Assembly (NCBI RefSeq): GCF_042676025.1
Contig: NZ_JBHTJP010000002.1
Span: 62,001-126,000, forward strand
DNA length: 64,000 nucleotides
Reading direction: 5' to 3'
Source of the DNA: Salinimicrobium gaetbulicola
GTDB taxonomy: Bacteria > Bacteroidota > Bacteroidia > Flavobacteriales > Flavobacteriaceae
Each line of letters opens with the position of its first letter. Within the stretch, counting starts at the first letter, position 1. The notes below the pieces were generated by a model. That model saw only the letters and a list, made by a program, of their open reading frames with translations. It searched no databases and was not told the DNA's origin. Position numbers and translations under genes: made by a program. Positions 62,301-64,000 of this stretch are shown here, in pieces.

Positions 62301-64000
62301 CTCTGAATCCTTCAGGTACGGCCGACGGGGTGCGGGTAGCCGTTCAGCATAATGGTACCGAATTATGGAATTCGACCATCGCAGCCGATGATCATACGTC
62401 AAAAACACCTACCGGACTCAGTTCCATCTCGATCAAAAAAGGCGAAAAAATATACTTCCGGGTACAATCTGTTTTTGACGGAACAAATGACGAGGTCTCC
62501 TGGAATCCTACAATTACTTATAGAAATCATACCGACTTAGAATCAGACGCCAATAATAGGCCGTTGTACCGGTTTAATGCCGAAGAAGATTACGTGGTTA
62601 CTGCAAAGCAATATGTGGAGGCGCCAATTGACGGTTCAGTCAATTTTGAAGGTACATTTGTGAAACCCGTGACATCAGATGACCTGACAGTTAGGGTATT
62701 CAACCATTCTACCGGGGCTGCTGTCAAGGAACTGACATTTCCGGCGGCCGAAACAGTTAATGAGGAAATCAGTTTTTCTAAAGAGGTGGCAAAGGGAGAT
62801 ACCTTCATCTTTGAAGTACTTTCTGATTCCAATATCGACTGGCCAGTCATTCATTGGCAGCCAAGTATGTATTACACCTCCTCCTCCGATCCCGATTATC
62901 CGAAAGTGATCGGCGAGAAAGGAGCCCATCTAATTGAGTTTTCTCCTGTAGTTCATTATTCCATGTATGCTTCCGAATATCACAAAACTACTGTTTTTGA
63001 AGCTCAAAAGGAGGACACTCTTTCTATTACACCGCATTTTAAGGCGGACCAGAATTATTCCGGGAAGATCAATTTTTCAGTGAAGAAGGTCAATGAATTA
63101 GTAGGCAAGAATAAAATGACGGTAATTTACGGAGCAGTTTCCGATTCTGTGGTAAGTCCTGTTGTAGTTCCGGTAGCTGAAGGAGATCGTTTATTTGTAG
63201 AGTATCATACAGCCAGCATAGACCTGGCAAAATATAACCGGGATGCCCGTGCCATTATAGCCTACCAAAGTGGTGCCGAGTCTGATACCATTAGTGCCGG
63301 CCTTTATGCGGTGAATGAGAACCCTGATCTGGGACCTTTGTACAGAGGATGGGGACAGTTCGGGTACAACGGAAATCGTGAACGTGCTAACCAGCCTATA
63401 AATGAAAGTGAACTTCAAATCAATAAAGAGGAATTGGAAGGATTAGACCCGGAGGAAATTCAAAATCCGGATGACCTTAATGGTGGTTATGATCCCACCA
63501 AAGATAATTTCATCCCGTTTGTACCTTCTGCAGAGGATCAATGGCGTGGTTATGACAATCTCACCTATATAAAGGCTGCTTCCATGAGCGCTTCCAGATT
63601 GGGAGAGGACGATATTCGTCTGTTTTCACCTTTTAACGGGGATAATTCTCACAGTTATGGTGCTGTTGGAATTGTGAAATTCAGTAAAAGTGAAGTGAAT
63701 AGTGTAGCACTGGGTGGTGGTGTTGGCCCGGCCAATGCAAGCGCCAGTAAAAGCTGGGGTTCTTCTGAAAGCATTTCTGATTTTATGGATATGAACGGGG
63801 ACAGTTATCCTGATATAGTTACAGAGGATTACATTCAGTATACAACCCCTCGGGGAGGATTGGATAATGAAGCAAAATTGTATACTGCGGGTAATCACAG
63901 ATCTGAATTTGAAGCTGAAGGATTTACCCTGGGCGGCTCTTATGTAAGAGCCAAAGGAAATAATACAGGGGACAGCCAGCAAGCCGAAGCCAGTACCAAC
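59339..64000 (+). CDS. Giant SpvB/TcB-like protein (partial, runs off the window)
   Basis: The first 1554 codons of an open frame without stop. A signal peptide (MNKKLLSLSLFLLISLAFFA, about 1-22) is followed by beta-rich domains. The SpvB domain begins near residue 445 (PIELPAGRQGLQPQLAVQYN, GNDWLGLGWNLATPSITVDT). FG-GAP/VCBS repeats with calcium-type motifs occur near 813 (DINGDNLPD), 897 (DVNGDRLID) and 1484 (DMNGDSYPD). Such proteins usually continue into RHS repeats that form a shell around a C-terminal toxin. The C-terminus and any immunity gene lie beyond the window. The start follows 50 bases after the T9SS protein, suggesting an operon. Confidence 0.85.
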   Translation, partial: MNKKLLSLSLFLLISLAFFASSTKSEFIPKKDITSKEAARYYGAELKEGIIGVDKDHPIDSPSDNVFTIVLDEAPAENDEVWLTYELYGVCDHTGISRSINDQLAVGGHFVTLNDGWQNQSEQLKGTWLKKGENIIRFTLPENAAYSYRIKNLGIKIEKSGEAQRDLVINRSHPEEYLNGFGYLKGFVEGKGSNEARIYVDGVEVSSQFSEFESLVQKPSGKGSWESEVKVVFSDGEVITKKLSFKKPVEADIQNSIAGYKLIKMEKSYLPSEAFNLALQQASISIPLQALPVKEQISITALREVDIPALEGTMVNVTKTHSGFRFLPHGTKFDKEATIALEYDLDKIPDGYTVDDIKTYYFDEEVKNWVALKKDSLNPEKNQILSQTTHFTDMINGIIKVPESPETAGFVPTSMSDIKAANPAAAVNTINPPSANSMGSANMQYPIELPAGRQGLQPQLAVQYNSGGGNDWLGLGWNLATPSITVDTRWGVPRYLEDVETETYSMSGEQLAPIAHRGEPVARSAEKQFYPRVEGGFKKIIRHGDKPYNHWWEVTSKSGTKYFYGGTPGKGIVETSVLKDTDGNIAHWALVEIRDLNDNFVSYQHVKVQDTGLKGGTVPGYNLYVSRITYTGHGSEEGKYEVLFTRDRQLGEAKRADVSINARYGFKQVTADLLRKIEVRYNGKNIRSYELTYRQGAFFKTLLEKITQYDAKGTEFNSHEFEYYDDVKSGEGYTPYTSVETWNPQRDDVRGEFINPIPGFNDDASTLSGTKSSNETVGLAVTAGLPGKVGKLLTMGAKLGYTHSESEGMLALVDINGDNLPDKVFKQGSKLVYRMNLSGPNGKPVFGEELPITGISDFSKSKTGTFNKGLEAHPPVGFIGYDNSQTETKEEVYFSDVNGDRLIDIVSKGTVYFNHLDEDGSPVFTRSSKDTPSYILAEAGIDTSTFQVDPDELEKKIDQFPLHDVVRVWQAPYDGTIDVTGQVNLMAPLNPSGTADGVRVAVQHNGTELWNSTIAADDHTSKTPTGLSSISIKKGEKIYFRVQSVFDGTNDEVSWNPTITYRNHTDLESDANNRPLYRFNAEEDYVVTAKQYVEAPIDGSVNFEGTFVKPVTSDDLTVRVFNHSTGAAVKELTFPAAETVNEEISFSKEVAKGDTFIFEVLSDSNIDWPVIHWQPSMYYTSSSDPDYPKVIGEKGAHLIEFSPVVHYSMYASEYHKTTVFEAQKEDTLSITPHFKADQNYSGKINFSVKKVNELVGKNKMTVIYGAVSDSVVSPVVVPVAEGDRLFVEYHTASIDLAKYNRDARAIIAYQSGAESDTISAGLYAVNENPDLGPLYRGWGQFGYNGNRERANQPINESELQINKEELEGLDPEEIQNPDDLNGGYDPTKDNFIPFVPSAEDQWRGYDNLTYIKAASMSASRLGEDDIRLFSPFNGDNSHSYGAVGIVKFSKSEVNSVALGGGVGPANASASKSWGSSESISDFMDMNGDSYPDIVTEDYIQYTTPRGGLDNEAKLYTAGNHRSEFEAEGFTLGGSYVRAKGNNTGDSQQAEASTN

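Noticed and set aside
1..64000. tRNA or rRNA genes
   Set aside because: The intergenic regions were read for T-loop motifs and cloverleaf ends; none was found.

Overview
The window is a piece of chromosome from a marine-type member of Flavobacteriia (Bacteroidota), close in style to Gramella/Christiangramia, Salegentibacter or Zunongwangia. The reasons are: Bacteroidota promoters (TTTG, about 19 bases, TAnnTTTG) in front of rpmH and rpsF; many short lipoproteins with a signal-peptidase II cysteine; a T9SS C-terminal sorting domain; DUF4252 proteins beside an ECF sigma factor; a BtuG-like surface lipoprotein beside a TonB receptor; a carB without its allosteric domain; and moderately AT-rich DNA. 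No tRNA, rRNA or CRISPR array was seen.

Layout. 0-11 kb is mostly core: mtaB, a small GNAT-like gene, an alpha/beta hydrolase, a lytic transglycosylase, a TPR membrane protein, rpmH (too short for usual ORF cut-offs), carB, a DUF423 protein, an SBF-like transporter, a thioesterase and rmuC. 11-17.2 kb is a vitamin B12 uptake locus: a btuFCD-type ABC importer on the minus strand, then a cobalamin riboswitch driving a TonB receptor and a BtuG-like lipoprotein on the plus strand. 17.2-22.4 kb has two tandem S41 protease lipoproteins and a sigma/anti-sigma/DUF4252 operon. 22.5-42.7 kb is housekeeping: purB, a class III sirtuin, trmH, a DEAD-box helicase, rdgB, rlmH, nadC, YihY, priA, a LytTR regulator, rpsF-rpsR-rplI, a MacB-type permease, hisS and an aldo/keto reductase. 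It is interrupted by two arrays of a structured intergenic repeat, at 37.4-38.1 kb and 40.9-41.65 kb.

From about 42.8 kb the window becomes accessory. There is an S9A peptidase, several secreted or TPR proteins of unknown role, an operon joining an SPFH (band 7) protein to a divergent NAD-kinase-like protein, and then an AT-rich island (51.2-57.2 kb) of small lipoprotein genes. These small genes are separated by long imperfect palindromes that resemble integron attC sites. The island also holds a diverged duplication of about 300 bp that ends in relics of a tyrosine recombinase. The window closes with a T9SS-sorted protein and the first 1554 codons of a giant SpvB/TcB-type protein that runs off the end.

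Most interesting: (1) the attC-like cassette island with integrase relics; (2) the SPFH plus NAD-kinase-like gene pair; (3) the periodic three-way-junction repeat arrays; (4) the compact B12 locus.
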